This document shows positions 20,912 through 21,510 of a stretch of 21,510 bases of DNA, in pieces. Every line of letters begins with the position of its first letter. Position 1 is the first letter of the stretch. The translations under genes were made by a program, and so were the position numbers. The DNA comes from DASRTE01 sp035316885 (GTDB lineage: Bacteria > Actinomycetota > Actinomycetes > Jiangellales > Jiangellaceae): positions 1 through 21,510 of the forward strand of contig DATHII010000306.1 in assembly GCA_035316885.1 (NCBI GenBank), written 5' to 3'. The notes beneath the pieces are model-generated. The model made no database searches, was not told where the DNA came from, and saw only the letters and a program-made list of their open reading frames with translations.

Positions 20912-21401
20912 TCAGGACTCCTTGAGAGCGATCTGCTCGACGATGTTGGCCACGTGCTCGAAGCCGTCGACGGCGGACTCCAGATTGTCCACGACGTCCT
21001 TCAGCTTGTACGCGGTCAACGCGTCGTACTCACCGGAGAAATTCCGCGCGACCAACCGCCGATAGTCCTGGTCGGCCTGGTTCTCGAGACGGTAGATCTC
21101 GATCCAGTAGTCGTGCAGGTCGCCCATCGTTCGCAGCCTCGGCATGGCGGCGGCGGTGAGCTCGGCGGCACGGTCGAGGACGTCGTCGAGGCCGGAGGCG
21201 AGCCGGTAGATGTCCTCGCGGTCGAACGGCGTGACGAAGGTCGAGTTGACCCGGCGGATTATGTCGTGGGTGTGCTCATCGCCCTTGTGCTCTATCTCCT
21301 TGAGGGAGGTGGCGACCGCGGCCCGGTCGGCGTCGTCGGCCAGGGCCCTCGGCGAGCAGGTTGTAGAACACGGTGTCGCCGGGAGAGAGGCGCAGGCGCA
21401 C
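20912..21401 (-). pseudogene. PhoU-like DUF47 protein (Pit accessory), broken by two deletions
   Basis: The gene should start at GTG 21401 (GGAG six bases upstream) with VRLRLSPGDTVFYNLLAE. Then the frame shifts near 21345-21350, and the homology resumes in another frame as ALADDADRAAVATSLKEIEHKGDEHTHDIIRRVNSTFVTPFDREDIYRLASGLDDVLD. That runs straight into RAAELTAAAMPRLRTM and on to FEHVANIVEQIALKES. Compared with intact DUF47 proteins (about 206 residues), about 14 residues are missing at the first junction, with a frame change, and about 30 at the second, in frame. The span is 490 nt, not a multiple of three. The largest piece with its own start codon is 20912-21145 (77 residues). DUF47 genes usually sit directly before pit, as here. 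Confidence 0.75.
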
Positions 21402-21437
21402 GGTGCACTCCGTCGTGGATGGCGGCGGAACGGTCGA

Positions 21438-21443
21438 ATGCTA
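21438..21443 (-). promoter_or_regulatory. Possible -10 element for the DUF47-pit pair
   Basis: On the minus strand TAGCAT fits TAnnnT and lies about 37 bases before the GTG at 21401. No good -35 hexamer was found at 16-18 bases, so support is weak. Confidence 0.25.
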
Positions 21444-21463
21444 GGTGGTGCACGGACGGCGGC

Positions 21464-21485
21464 GCCCGCCGACCGGTCAGCGGGC
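21464..21485. repeat. 22-bp palindrome with one mismatch at the right edge of the window
   Basis: GCCCGC (21464-21469) and GCGGGC (21480-21485) enclose the 8-bp palindrome GACCGGTC (21471-21478); only the C/A pair flanking it fails. It lies upstream of the candidate -10 of the DUF47-pit pair and could be an operator or the terminator of a gene beyond the window. Confidence 0.4.
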
Positions 21486-21510
21486 TACCGGCCGGTCATA
21501 TGATGCCCAG

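Noticed and set aside
1..21510. tRNA, rRNA, CRISPR arrays, insertion sequences and integrase sites
   Set aside because: No repeats with regular spacers, transposase or integrase motifs, or tRNA-like cloverleaf sequences were recognised by eye; a covariance or profile search was not possible here.

Overview
This window looks like a piece of chromosome from a high-GC actinomycete. The signs are a mycothiol synthase gene (mshD), an orphan GlnR-type regulator, many GTG/TTG starts, 4-base start/stop overlaps, and GC-rich third codon positions throughout. The lineage cannot be fixed from this sequence alone. From memory, the backbone order glnR - mshD - ppk - CYTH/CHAD gene - mutT-type gene - pstS/C/A/B - pit matches the Streptomyces coelicolor region running from glnR (SCO4159) down to pitH1 (SCO4138). 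It is therefore probably an old, vertically inherited phosphate/polyphosphate island.

Layout. (1) 1-90: an 84-bp nested dyad containing four copies of GTTCACCA or its complement at an exact 20-bp period. (2) 87-3181, minus strand: alpha/beta hydrolase, MoaD/ThiS-like protein, integral membrane protein, ECF sigma factor and zinc-binding anti-sigma factor. (3) 3260-9480, plus strand: glnR, mshD, ppk, a CYTH-CHAD polyphosphate-binding protein and a Nudix/histidine-phosphatase protein, mostly joined by 4-base overlaps. (4) 9490-10580: an SDR/NmrA-type gene (minus) with an apparent frameshift in its first codons, facing a MarR regulator (plus). (5) 10678-14582: a PHO box, then pstS-pstC-pstA-pstB for high-affinity phosphate uptake. 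(6) 14599-18253: an arsenic-type module made of an arsenate reductase, an ArsR fused to a low-molecular-weight phosphatase domain, an ArsR fused to an ArsN/phosphinothricin-type acetyltransferase, and a divergent ArsO-type flavoprotein, followed by an aromatic-ring FAD monooxygenase (18334-19986). (7) 19753-21401, minus strand: a damaged pit phosphate transporter and a damaged PhoU-like (DUF47) partner gene.

How it fits together. Pst imports phosphate, Ppk stores it as polyphosphate, and the CYTH-CHAD and Nudix proteins act on or bind (poly)phosphate compounds. The arsenic-type genes lie between pstB and pit, which are neighbours in Streptomyces. Arsenate is a phosphate mimic that enters through Pst and especially Pit. 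The 75-bp intergenic region between the ArsR-ArsN fusion and arsO holds three 16-bp operator-like repeats. One lies in the spacer of each of two divergent candidate promoters. The pit/DUF47 pair carries apparent internal deletions and frameshifts. Either the low-specificity arsenate entry route has been lost beside newly gained arsenic genes, or this stretch of the assembly is faulty. Read checking would decide between these. No arsenite efflux pump, RNA gene, CRISPR array or transposase was recognised in the window.
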